Positions 1 to 5,386 of a stretch of 5,386 bases of DNA are shown one piece after another; position 1 is the stretch's first letter; every line of letters starts with the position of its first letter. This stretch comes from Candidatus Sumerlaeota bacterium (GTDB lineage: Bacteria > Sumerlaeota > T1SED10-198M): NCBI GenBank assembly GCA_003554345.1, contig PWGE01000191.1, forward strand, positions 1-5,386. The letters run 5' to 3'. The position numbers and the translations under genes are program-made. Below the pieces are notes generated by a model. It saw only the letters and a list, made by a program, of their open reading frames with translations, had not been told where the DNA came from and did not search any database.

Positions 1-436
1 ACTGGAACCGGAAGTCGCTTTGAACCGTGCCGAAATAGAAGAACTTGAATATCAACAGGAAGTCATCCAGCATTTGATGGACAGAGAACGCATCAGCTGG
101 ACCGATAACCTGCAGATGATTGCACGAACGATGCCTGACCAGGTGTTTATGTATCAAATGCTTCTTACAGAAGAAGGGGCCCGAAGAAGAGGCGGCTCAG
201 ATGATGACGATGACACTTATTATAATTTGCGTCTTACCGGTTTTGCCCAGGCAGACGATGCCGATAAAGAATTACGCCTGATAGCGGAATTCATTACTTC
301 GATGCAAACTAATTCGTTATTTCAGAGAAATTTTGACTCAAGCATTGATTTTGATAGAACAGAGAAAGTCTCTGTGGCTAATGAAGTGGTCAGTCTTTTT
401 GAGTTGAACGTAACACCTAAACCCCCACAGGATTAA
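1..436 (+). CDS. pilN: Type IV pilus inner-membrane alignment protein PilN, C-terminal part (5' end cut by window edge)
   Basis: The reading frame is open from base 2 to the TAA at 434-436, giving 144 visible residues. A TTG at 20 is in frame, but coding continues upstream of it, so the true start lies outside the window. PilN normally has a short cytoplasmic tail that binds PilM, one membrane helix, a coiled coil and a periplasmic ferredoxin-like domain; here only the end of the coiled coil and the periplasmic domain are seen. Visible family features are the helix ending in RERISWTDNL, then IARTMPDQV (the usual 'la..lP..v' block), a strand YNLRLTGFA, a helix ELRLIAEFITSMQTNSLF (the usual 'i..fi..L..s..f') and a last strand SLFELNV. 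An Arg-Arg-Arg-Gly-Gly-Ser loop followed by five Asp interrupts the domain at visible residues 61-71, which is not typical. It sits 30 nt before pilO, so the two are probably co-transcribed and form the PilN-PilO heterodimer. The assignment rests on motif pattern and gene order. Confidence 0.85.
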   Translation, partial: LEPEVALNRAEIEELEYQQEVIQHLMDRERISWTDNLQMIARTMPDQVFMYQMLLTEEGARRRGGSDDDDDTYYNLRLTGFAQADDADKELRLIAEFITSMQTNSLFQRNFDSSIDFDRTEKVSVANEVVSLFELNVTPKPPQD

Positions 437-454
437 AAATTTCAAAAATAAAGC

Positions 455-459
455 AGGAG
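455..459 (+). promoter_or_regulatory. Ribosome binding site of pilO
   Basis: AGGAG lies 7 nt before the ATG at 467. It fixes the start of pilO and shows that pilO has its own initiation signal rather than relying on coupling to pilN, whose stop is at 434-436. Confidence 0.8.
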
Positions 460-466
460 TACTGAT

Positions 467-1198
467 ATGGCTTCTTTGAACGAAGAAGAAAAAAAATGGC
501 TGGGAGTAGGAATTGCTTTTTCTTTCCTTTTTATTGTATTTCTGGTTGTTTATTTTTTCGCCTTTTATTCTCCTAACGTAGACCGAATGGAAACACGGGC
601 AAACAACCTGCGCGATGATATTGAAGAGCTGGAAGAAGAAGAAAGAAAACTGACCGAATTTCTGGAAATCACCAGTGATAAAAAAATCGAGGAACTGGAA
701 GAAACTGTCAGGGAGTTCAGGGATTTTCTTCCTGCAGATGTCGAAGTGGCTTCTCTCTTAGAGATGATGGATGACATGCTGGAAGAAACCAATCTTTATC
801 ATACTTCCATTCGTCCTTTATCCACTATCGAACATTCCATGTATAATGAAATACCTTTTCGTATAGAAATTGAGGGTGGTTACTGGGAACTCATAAAATT
901 TATCGATCTCATTGAAAATGCCCCCCGCCTTATGAGCATAAAAAATCTGGACATCGAAAGTAAGATGACTTATACTACCAGGCTCACCCTGGAAGAGCGG
1001 ATTTTTGACATGTTCCGGGAACAGCCCCATGCCCCTGAAGAAGAACTAGACGCCCTGACGCTTATCCAGGATCGTATCAAACGTGGGCAGCCCATATCAC
1101 GCGATGAAAGGATAAAAAGTCTGCTGGGAATACCCCTTCAGCATGATATAATCCTTGAAATAAGCACTTATACTCTGAGAGAAAGAGAGGATGCCTAA
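467..1198 (+). CDS. pilO: Type IV pilus inner-membrane alignment protein PilO
   Basis: The protein has 243 residues. A short charged cytoplasmic start is followed by one membrane helix (about residues 12-34), a charged coiled coil (about 38-88, rich in Glu, Leu and Arg) and a periplasmic ferredoxin-like domain. Typical PilO elements are FLPADVEVASLLEMM (residues 87-101), the IEIEGGYWELIKFIDLIE block (133-150; family pattern 'i.l.G.Y.ql..Fl..l') and PRLMSIKNLDIES (153-165; 'pRiv.v.nl.l'). The final strand, HDIILEISTYTL (226-237), is normally close behind but here comes after an extra, mostly helical segment of about 55 residues (about 168-224). That makes the protein longer than the roughly 200-residue family norm. 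PilO pairs with PilN across the inner membrane and positions PilP. The ATG at 467 is supported by AGGAG at 455-459. The stop is 2 nt before the next gene. Identity is firm from topology, motifs and gene order; the role of the insertion is unknown. Confidence 0.88.
   Translation: MASLNEEEKKWLGVGIAFSFLFIVFLVVYFFAFYSPNVDRMETRANNLRDDIEELEEEERKLTEFLEITSDKKIEELEETVREFRDFLPADVEVASLLEMMDDMLEETNLYHTSIRPLSTIEHSMYNEIPFRIEIEGGYWELIKFIDLIENAPRLMSIKNLDIESKMTYTTRLTLEERIFDMFREQPHAPEEELDALTLIQDRIKRGQPISRDERIKSLLGIPLQHDIILEISTYTLREREDA
1185..1190 (+). promoter_or_regulatory. Ribosome binding site of the pilP-like gene, inside the pilO 3' end
   Basis: GAGAGG lies 10 nt before ATG 1201 and within the last codons of pilO. 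It favours ATG 1201 over the in-frame ATG 1207, which would be 16 nt away. The placement suggests translational coupling with pilO. Confidence 0.55.
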
Positions 1199-1200
1199 CC

Positions 1201-1965
1201 ATGAGCATGTATAAACCCCTCTTTATAATATTGATGGTTTTTATTTTTGGATTTTCCGTACCAGGGATAGCCCAGGCTATCGACCTTACAGAAGGCCTTT
1301 CTGAAATAGAAAGAGCAGAGCTGGATATTGAGGAAGATGAGGAAGAAGCAGCAGAAGAAGAGAGAGAAGAGCCGGATGAAGCTGAAGATGTTGAAGAGCC
1401 TGAAGAAGAAGAACCATCTATTTTTGATATTATTGACAGAAGGGAACTTTCCCGTGAAATAGTGTTTGATCCTGAAAAAGACCGGGATGTTTTTGTCTTG
1501 CCATGGGTAGTAGATGCTGTAAATGCCACCCGTCTTCTTGTTCTGGGAGAAGGTTACCTGGAAAATGAAGATTATGATCAGGCTATTTCCGTTTTCACAC
1601 GGCTCATTTCCCAGCACGGAGGTACCCAGCAGTCTGTACTGGCCGAGCAAAAACTGGCAGAAGCACAAGAACTGCATCATGAGAAACAGCTGGCAAAAGA
1701 AGAGGAGCGAATAAGAGAGGAAGAAGAAGAAGTCGCTATAGACCCTGATAAAGTGTCTTTACCTGAAGAAGTGAAAAAGCAAATCAGCGCTGTTATATGG
1801 GATAACAACGAGTCCTATATGCTATATGGTCAGGACGCCTTACGATCAGGAGACCAGTTGCCTGACTTTCCTGATATAATCGTTTACGAATTTTCAGAAC
1901 CGAACATTTACTTTCAACATGAAGAAGAAACCCTGTCTCTCGAATTTGATTATGAGAATCCATAA
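1201..1965 (+). CDS. pilP: PilP-like periplasmic pilus protein with acidic linker and TPR-like insertion
   Basis: The protein has 254 residues. An N-terminal signal peptide has a hydrophobic core at residues 7-20 and probable cleavage after AQA at 26; no lipobox cysteine is visible, although many PilP proteins are lipoproteins. Residues 37-72 are a very acidic, probably disordered linker. Then comes VFDPEKDRDVFVLPWV (88-103), which resembles the PilP signature '(Y/F)dp.grRDPF.p'. Residues 106-155 look like one TPR-type helical hairpin (LGEGYLENEDYDQAISVFTR), followed by a charged helix with a second Glu run (about 157-178). The C-terminal part (191-249) follows the PilP/GspC homology-region pattern: ISAVIWDNNESYML, then SGDQLPD, then a strand and NIYFQ. 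Gene order (between pilO and pilQ, 2 nt after pilO) supports a PilP role: linking the PilN-PilO dimer to the secretin N0 domain. The TPR insertion between motif and beta domain is unusual. Alternative: an unrelated TPR periplasmic protein replacing PilP. The PilP call is an inference from position and weak motifs. Confidence 0.65.
   Translation: MSMYKPLFIILMVFIFGFSVPGIAQAIDLTEGLSEIERAELDIEEDEEEAAEEEREEPDEAEDVEEPEEEEPSIFDIIDRRELSREIVFDPEKDRDVFVLPWVVDAVNATRLLVLGEGYLENEDYDQAISVFTRLISQHGGTQQSVLAEQKLAEAQELHHEKQLAKEEERIREEEEEVAIDPDKVSLPEEVKKQISAVIWDNNESYMLYGQDALRSGDQLPDFPDIIVYEFSEPNIYFQHEEETLSLEFDYENP
1318..1416 (+). other. Glutamate-rich low-complexity tract in the pilP-like gene
   Basis: The bases are almost all purine-rich GAA, GAG and GAT codons, encoding residues 40-72 of the PilP-like protein. 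About two thirds of these residues are Glu or Asp, broken by Ala, Pro, Val and Arg. A second, shorter Glu-rich run lies at 1693-1731. The codons vary (GAA and GAG are mixed), so this is not an exact tandem repeat. Confidence 0.85.
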
Positions 1966-2071
1966 ACATTTAAAAATAAATACCGGTTAGTTGCAATATG
2001 CCGCTCGAAAAGGAAGTTATATAAACCGCAAAGGTGAGATAAAAAGATTCTAAGTTCAGAGGAGTAAAAAA
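1966..2071 (+). other. Intergenic gap before pilQ, no clear element beyond the pilQ ribosome binding site
   Basis: This A+T-rich spacer is long for this operon (the other gaps are 30 and 2 nt). I see no convincing terminator hairpin. The best promoter-like words (TTGCAA at 1991-1996 and TATAAA at 2020-2025) are 23 nt apart, too far for a sigma-70 promoter. Its last part carries the pilQ ribosome binding site (2058-2064). It may hold a weak internal promoter or a UTR element, but nothing in the sequence proves either. Confidence 0.5.
2058..2064 (+). promoter_or_regulatory. Strong ribosome binding site of pilQ
   Basis: AGAGGAG lies 7 nt before ATG 2072, a near-ideal match and spacing. It is the best initiation signal in the window and fixes the pilQ start directly before a signal peptide. 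Confidence 0.85.
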
Positions 2072-3778
2072 ATGTGCCGAAAATTTAAAAAACAGGTTCT
2101 TTCTGTCTTTATCCTTTTTGTTATTCCCTGCCTCGCAGTAAGTGCTACAATTCTTGAAGACATTGATATTTCTCAAACAAATGAAAAGGAAGCAGTCGCT
2201 TTCACCTTTTCCGAGGCTATAGAACCCACTGTTGATGAAGGGCCCACTGTTCTGGAAATCACCTTTCCCGATACATCTTATCCTGGTGAAACTGGCATGT
2301 TCTTTGGTGACCACCTTGCAGACCGGGTTATTGTGTATACTCCTGAAGAAGACACGGTAAAAGCAGAAATCATTATGGGCCATGAACAATTCCAGTATGA
2401 AAAAGCGTGGGAAAACAATACTTTTATTATAACCCTTATTCCCAAAGAAGAAAAAGTGCCTGTCGAGGAACCTGATATCAGCGCTGAATTAGAACAAAAA
2501 CTCCTTAATAACCGCATTACTCTGCATATAAAAGAAGCCAGTATTGTTAATATCTTACGTCTTATTTCCAATAAAACAGATGTTAATATTATTGCAGGAC
2601 CTGAAGTAGAAGGGAAAGTAACCGTTCGTTTTCAGAATGTTCCCCTTAAAAGCGCGCTGGACTCTATTTTAAAAGCCCAGGGATTTGGCTATGTCGAAGA
2701 AGACGGCATACTGCGCGTTACAACCATTGAAAGACTGGGCATAGAAGAAGTAGAAACCCAAACCCGTATCTATCATTTAAACTGGACATTTGCCCGGGAG
2801 GTACAACAGAGCATAGAACCCTTACTTACCAGCGATGTAGGTAAAATAAGCATCAATGCCAGCACCAACAATCTTATTATCACCGATACCCCTCATCGTC
2901 TTCAGGAACTGGAACAATTTATCGATACCATTGATAAACGCACCAGGCAGGTTGTTATTGAAGCCCGCATGGCAAATGTCGATAAAGAGTACAGCCGCGA
3001 CATAGGTATCGACTGGTACCTGGCTAAAACCAGGAGGGGTCATGATATATTTGATGATGTCATTGACGATGCTGGCTTTGATTATTATCAAAGAGCAGTC
3101 AAAGGAATTGCTTCGCCTTTTGGTAGTCCAGGTGATGCTCGCCGCCTTGTTTCAATGGGAACCACAATCAGCGGGTATGATCTCCATGCCACGCTGGATG
3201 CCCTGGAACGGGAGGGACATGTAGAAACGCTCGAATCACCCCGCATCATTGTCACTGATAACAAAGAAGCCACTTTTGAAGTCATCGGAGAATTGCCGTA
3301 TACAGAAGCCAAAATCGAAAGTGGAGGTATTTCACAGGATGTCCGCTTTAAAGATGTTGGTGTAAAAATGTACGTCACTCCCCACATTACTGATACCGAC
3401 CACATCATGATGGATATTGAAACCGAGCAGATTATTAAAGTAGATGAGCATCCTGTACAAACAGCAGGAGACAGAGGGACTGTTACAAATTATGTTCCCA
3501 TTGTAGATCGTCGCAGTACCACCACCAATCTTATTGTAAAAAATAACACCCCTTTTGTCATCGGCGGATTTCGAAGCATGAAACAGGGTAAAACTCAAAC
3601 AGGTGTTCCCTGGTTGCGAAGCATACCGGTTCTCGGGGCTCTTTTTCGTTCTCAGAGAGATAGCACCCAGGAAGTAGAACTGATGGTATTTGTCACTCCT
3701 TCTATTTATGAGGAAGATCCGGAGGAACCACTGCAATGGGATGAAAGAATTTATTATGAAAAGTTCGACCATTATTGA
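2072..3778 (+). CDS. pilQ: Type IV pilus outer-membrane secretin PilQ
   Basis: The protein has 568 residues. A signal peptide (Lys/Arg-rich start, hydrophobic residues 9-22) is probably cleaved after VSA at 25. Residues about 27-123 fit one AMIN-like beta domain, which binds peptidoglycan in other PilQ proteins. Residues 149-217 are the secretin/TonB N0 (STN) domain: ITLHIKEASIVNILRLIS, then VNIIAGPEVEGKVTVRF, then ALDSILKAQGFGY. Residues about 230-290 are the secretin N1 domain. Residues 293-545 are the secretin barrel, with VVIEARMANVD, GIDW, the LESPRIIVTDNKEATF block (387-402), GELPYTE, VGVKMYVTPHIT, VIGGF (496-500) and the hallmark GVPWLRSIPVLGALF (511-525) ending in VELMVFVTPSI. Only 23 residues follow, so there is no pilotin-binding S domain. 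PilQ multimerises into the outer-membrane gate for the pilus. One AMIN domain makes it shorter than the two-AMIN proteobacterial forms. Its position after pilN, pilO and the pilP-like gene argues against a type II secretion GspD or a type III secretin. Confidence 0.95.
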   Translation: MCRKFKKQVLSVFILFVIPCLAVSATILEDIDISQTNEKEAVAFTFSEAIEPTVDEGPTVLEITFPDTSYPGETGMFFGDHLADRVIVYTPEEDTVKAEIIMGHEQFQYEKAWENNTFIITLIPKEEKVPVEEPDISAELEQKLLNNRITLHIKEASIVNILRLISNKTDVNIIAGPEVEGKVTVRFQNVPLKSALDSILKAQGFGYVEEDGILRVTTIERLGIEEVETQTRIYHLNWTFAREVQQSIEPLLTSDVGKISINASTNNLIITDTPHRLQELEQFIDTIDKRTRQVVIEARMANVDKEYSRDIGIDWYLAKTRRGHDIFDDVIDDAGFDYYQRAVKGIASPFGSPGDARRLVSMGTTISGYDLHATLDALEREGHVETLESPRIIVTDNKEATFEVIGELPYTEAKIESGGISQDVRFKDVGVKMYVTPHITDTDHIMMDIETEQIIKVDEHPVQTAGDRGTVTNYVPIVDRRSTTTNLIVKNNTPFVIGGFRSMKQGKTQTGVPWLRSIPVLGALFRSQRDSTQEVELMVFVTPSIYEEDPEEPLQWDERIYYEKFDHY

Positions 3779-3795
3779 GAAGAAATAAATAAAGG

Positions 3796-3833
3796 AAAAA
3801 AGCAGGTTCATGTTTTATGAACCTGCTTTTTTT
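3796..3833 (+). terminator. Intrinsic terminator after pilQ, probably bidirectional
   Basis: An 11-bp perfect stem pairs 3801-3811 (AGCAGGTTCAT) with 3817-3827 (ATGAACCTGCT) around a 5-nt loop, GTTTT. It is followed by a run of T (3827-3833) and preceded by a run of A (3796-3801), so the A/T arms extend the pairing and the minus strand also reads as stem plus T-run. It starts 18 nt after the pilQ stop and so ends the pilus operon. On the other strand it could stop antisense transcripts coming through the yihY-like gene. Confidence 0.93.
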
Positions 3834-3845
3834 ATTTAAACACTG

Positions 3846-5177
3846 ATGCATCATCTTCGTCTGACCATCTTTTCTTTCCTGGAAAAAATCGAAAAGAAAG
3901 GGCATTTTTTTCAAAAAGTTGCCCAGATACTGAAAATATCTTACATATCAGCCGAAAGTTTTCTCCTGGATAAATGTCTCATCCATGCTTCGGCTTTAGC
4001 CTTTAAAACACTTCTTTCACTGGTACCATTTATTGCCATAGTCTTTGCCGTCCTGAAGGGTCTGGGCGTTCAGCATTCCCTGCGCGAACAATTACTACGA
4101 ACCATAGCAGCCAATCTTACGGAAGTCGTTGATCACCTGATAATTTACATAGAGCACGTCAACGCCGGTGCCCTGGGAATTCTTGGGCTATTATTTTTAC
4201 TGGTAACCGTTTTCGGTCTTTTCTCTTTTGTCGAAAAATCCTTCAACAACATATGGGGTATCAAAGAGGGTCGGCATCTGGGAAGAAAAGTAACCGATTA
4301 TTTCACCATCGTCTTTCTATCACCCTTTTTTGCCATGCTGAGCATTTCAGCCGAATCTTTTCTAAGAATCGAACCCCGCTTTGATTGGCTTCAATTTCTG
4401 CCCATTGTTACCCGTTTCCTGCTTCCTTTCATTCCCCTCTTAACTGCTTCTGTTGCCTGTTTTATTCTTTACATGTTTTTGCCTAACAGTAAAATTCGCT
4501 GGCAGGCAGCACTGGGAGGAGGCATCATCGCCGGTTGCCTGTGGATAATATTACAGAGATTTTACCTGGATTTTACAGGCTATATGCACAATCTAAGCGC
4601 TATTTACCAGGGTTTCGTCCAGGTACCACTTTTCTTCCTCTGGATTTACTGCATCTGGATTATTGTGTTATATGGTGCAGAAGTGGCTTTTGCCATTCAA
4701 AATCGCCATACCTACCTGGTAGAACTGTATTCCAAAAACCCTTCGTTTGGAGCTCTTCTGCTTATGAGCATCCTGGTCATTCAGGAAGCTTATGCCAATC
4801 AACAGAACAACTGCGGTCCTACTTTTAAGGTAGAAGAAATAGCCGAAAGCCATCAATTATCAATACGCCTTCTTCACTCTACCGCAAACCTTCTCGTCCA
4901 TGCCGGACTTGCCAGGAAAATACAGGATTCAGGAAAAGGCAGGTATTATTTCCTTTTTACAGTAGATTTACGTTCCCTCTCTTTCTCAAAATTAATGTCC
5001 AGGCTGCTCTTCTCCACGGAAGATAAGGAGGAAAAACTCTGGGACAGTCTGAGAGACCTCCCTTACGCTGAAGAAATGATTCAAATGATCAAAACCTTTG
5101 GGGGAGAGATGGAAAAACGTGTCATTGATATGCGCAACATTCCCAGTCTGCAGGAAATCAGTCAGGAATCAAAGTAA
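3846..5177 (+). CDS. YihY/BrkB (UPF0761) family inner-membrane protein with C-terminal winged-helix-like extension
   Basis: The protein has 443 residues. About six membrane helices lie near residues 46-70, 106-128, 150-172, 185-212, 218-238 and 255-283. Family hallmarks are ASALAFKTLLSLVPFIAI (48-65), the FNNIWGIKEGR block (133-143), the GGGIIAGCLWIILQRFY stretch (224-240) and YQGFVQVPLFFLWIYCIW (254-271) followed by VLYGAEVAFAIQ (274-285). The family was once called ribonuclease BN, but that activity belongs to another protein, and the true function is unsettled; a transport or envelope role is often suggested. After the last helix, residues about 298-375 (VEEIAESHQLSIRLLHSTANLLVHAGLARK, written here as a region 328-357) look like a winged-helix domain, seen in the longer family members. 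A charged helical tail follows. ATG 3846 is the only usable start before the first helix; it has no clear ribosome binding site and lies 12 nt after the terminator T-run. No functional link to the pilus operon is evident. Confidence 0.9.
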   Translation: MHHLRLTIFSFLEKIEKKGHFFQKVAQILKISYISAESFLLDKCLIHASALAFKTLLSLVPFIAIVFAVLKGLGVQHSLREQLLRTIAANLTEVVDHLIIYIEHVNAGALGILGLLFLLVTVFGLFSFVEKSFNNIWGIKEGRHLGRKVTDYFTIVFLSPFFAMLSISAESFLRIEPRFDWLQFLPIVTRFLLPFIPLLTASVACFILYMFLPNSKIRWQAALGGGIIAGCLWIILQRFYLDFTGYMHNLSAIYQGFVQVPLFFLWIYCIWIIVLYGAEVAFAIQNRHTYLVELYSKNPSFGALLLMSILVIQEAYANQQNNCGPTFKVEEIAESHQLSIRLLHSTANLLVHAGLARKIQDSGKGRYYFLFTVDLRSLSFSKLMSRLLFSTEDKEEKLWDSLRDLPYAEEMIQMIKTFGGEMEKRVIDMRNIPSLQEISQESK

Positions 5178-5386
5178 GGCAGTATATCAAAGCACGGGGA
5201 AGATGAAAAGGGTCTTTCACCGGCAGAGCAACCGTTTTTTCCAAAACTCTGCCCTGACGGTCCAGTTTTTGTATCCATTCCTGTAGATGGGGTCTGCGAA
5301 AATGTTTCCAGGCGTATTCCTCCACCTCTTTGAGCCAGGAAAGACACCATGATTCCTTACAATGACGATAGGCATAAAGCAACGCC
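5158..5386 (-). CDS. AGE-family sugar epimerase, C-terminal end (5' part beyond the window)
   Basis: The minus-strand frame is open from the window edge to TGA at 5160-5158, about 75 residues. A TTG at 5382 is in frame, but coding clearly continues past the edge. The residues match the C-terminal end of the N-acylglucosamine 2-epimerase / cellobiose 2-epimerase / YihS-like family: EYAWKHFRRPHLQEWIQKLD, then RQGRV, then the conserved VKDPFHLPRAL motif (FHLPR at 5208-5194; family pattern 'K.pfH.pRal'). In characterised members the His of this motif (codon 5205-5203 here) is one of two catalytic histidines in an (alpha/alpha)6 barrel that epimerises or isomerises sugars at C2. The substrate cannot be told from this fragment. 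The gene converges on the yihY-like gene and its end overlaps that gene's last 20 nt. Confidence rests on the FHLPR motif and its distance from the C terminus, which fit the family. It is not just a shadow frame, because most of it lies where no plus-strand gene exists. Confidence 0.8.
   Translation of the reverse strand, partial: ALLYAYRHCKESWCLSWLKEVEEYAWKHFRRPHLQEWIQKLDRQGRVLEKTVALPVKDPFHLPRALIYCLTLIPD

Noticed and set aside
1077-1529. Minus-strand Ser-rich open frame opposite pilO and the pilP-like gene
   Set aside because: Its serine runs are just the reverse complement of the GAA/GAG-rich tract. It has no family motif and lies fully within well-supported plus-strand genes.
1195-1680. 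Minus-strand open frame of 161 codons rich in Phe
   Set aside because: Phe runs come from reading the reverse complement of GAA codons. The plus-strand gene has a signal peptide, a ribosome binding site and operon spacing; this frame has none.
1998-2024. Eight-codon ORF (MPLEKEVI) in the gap before pilQ
   Set aside because: It has no ribosome binding site and no sign of a leader peptide tied to an attenuator; the length is expected by chance.
1991-2025. Possible promoter in the gap before pilQ (TTGCAA and TATAAA)
   Set aside because: The spacer is 23 nt and the -35 match is weak, so a sigma-70 promoter is not supported.
2117-2134. Lipobox at the PilQ signal peptide (Cys 20)
   Set aside because: The residue before the Cys is Pro, which does not fit a lipobox; the VSA site at residue 25 is a better signal peptidase I site.
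3332-3811. Minus-strand open frame of 159 codons opposite the pilQ 3' end
   Set aside because: It overlaps the most conserved part of the secretin domain and has no recognisable domain of its own.
5222-5253. Inverted repeat GGCAGAG / CTCTGCC as a terminator for the yihY-like gene
   Set aside because: The stem is 7 bp with an 18-nt loop, no T-run follows on the plus strand, and it lies within the epimerase coding sequence.
1-5386. Window length equals that of phage phiX174
   Set aside because: The content is a bacterial pilus operon with no phage gene, so the length is a coincidence or a deliberate choice of window size.
1-5386. CRISPR arrays, tRNA or rRNA genes, insertion sequences
   Set aside because: No regularly spaced repeats, cloverleaf-like segments, transposase motifs or terminal inverted repeats were seen; nearly all the sequence is explained by the listed genes.

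Overview
The window is a stretch of chromosome from a diderm (Gram-negative-type) bacterium. The evidence is an outer-membrane secretin together with inner-membrane and periplasmic alignment proteins of a type IV pilus machine. The DNA looks moderately A+T-rich and the pilus proteins are unusually acidic. The pilus proteins resemble their families at the level of motif and fold and carry insertions absent from textbook versions, so I suspect a lineage away from the well-studied Proteobacteria. I cannot name a phylum from this sequence.

Bases 1-3778 hold the end of a type IV pilus alignment operon in the canonical order pilN (5' end outside the window), pilO, pilP-like and pilQ, all on the plus strand. 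pilN to pilP are tightly spaced (30 nt and 2 nt gaps). pilQ follows after a 105-nt non-coding gap. A strong intrinsic terminator at 3796-3833 closes the operon. In known systems PilN and PilO form an inner-membrane heterodimer, PilP is anchored to it in the periplasm and contacts the N0 domain of PilQ, and PilQ is the outer-membrane gate for the pilus fibre. pilM would be expected just upstream.

Bases 3846-5177 encode a YihY/BrkB-family six-helix membrane protein with a C-terminal winged-helix-like extension. Its start codon lies only 12 nt after the terminator's T-run. Bases 5158-5386 on the minus strand are the 3' end of a gene for an N-acylglucosamine 2-epimerase (AGE)-family sugar epimerase. 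It converges on the yihY-like gene and overlaps its end by 20 nt. Neither gene has an obvious link to the pilus.

No wholly new system is evident. The most interesting point is the architecture of the pilus alignment subcomplex: a PilP-like protein carrying an RDPF-like motif, a long glutamate-rich linker and an inserted TPR-like helical segment, next to a PilO with an insertion of about 55 residues and a PilN with an Arg/Asp-rich loop.
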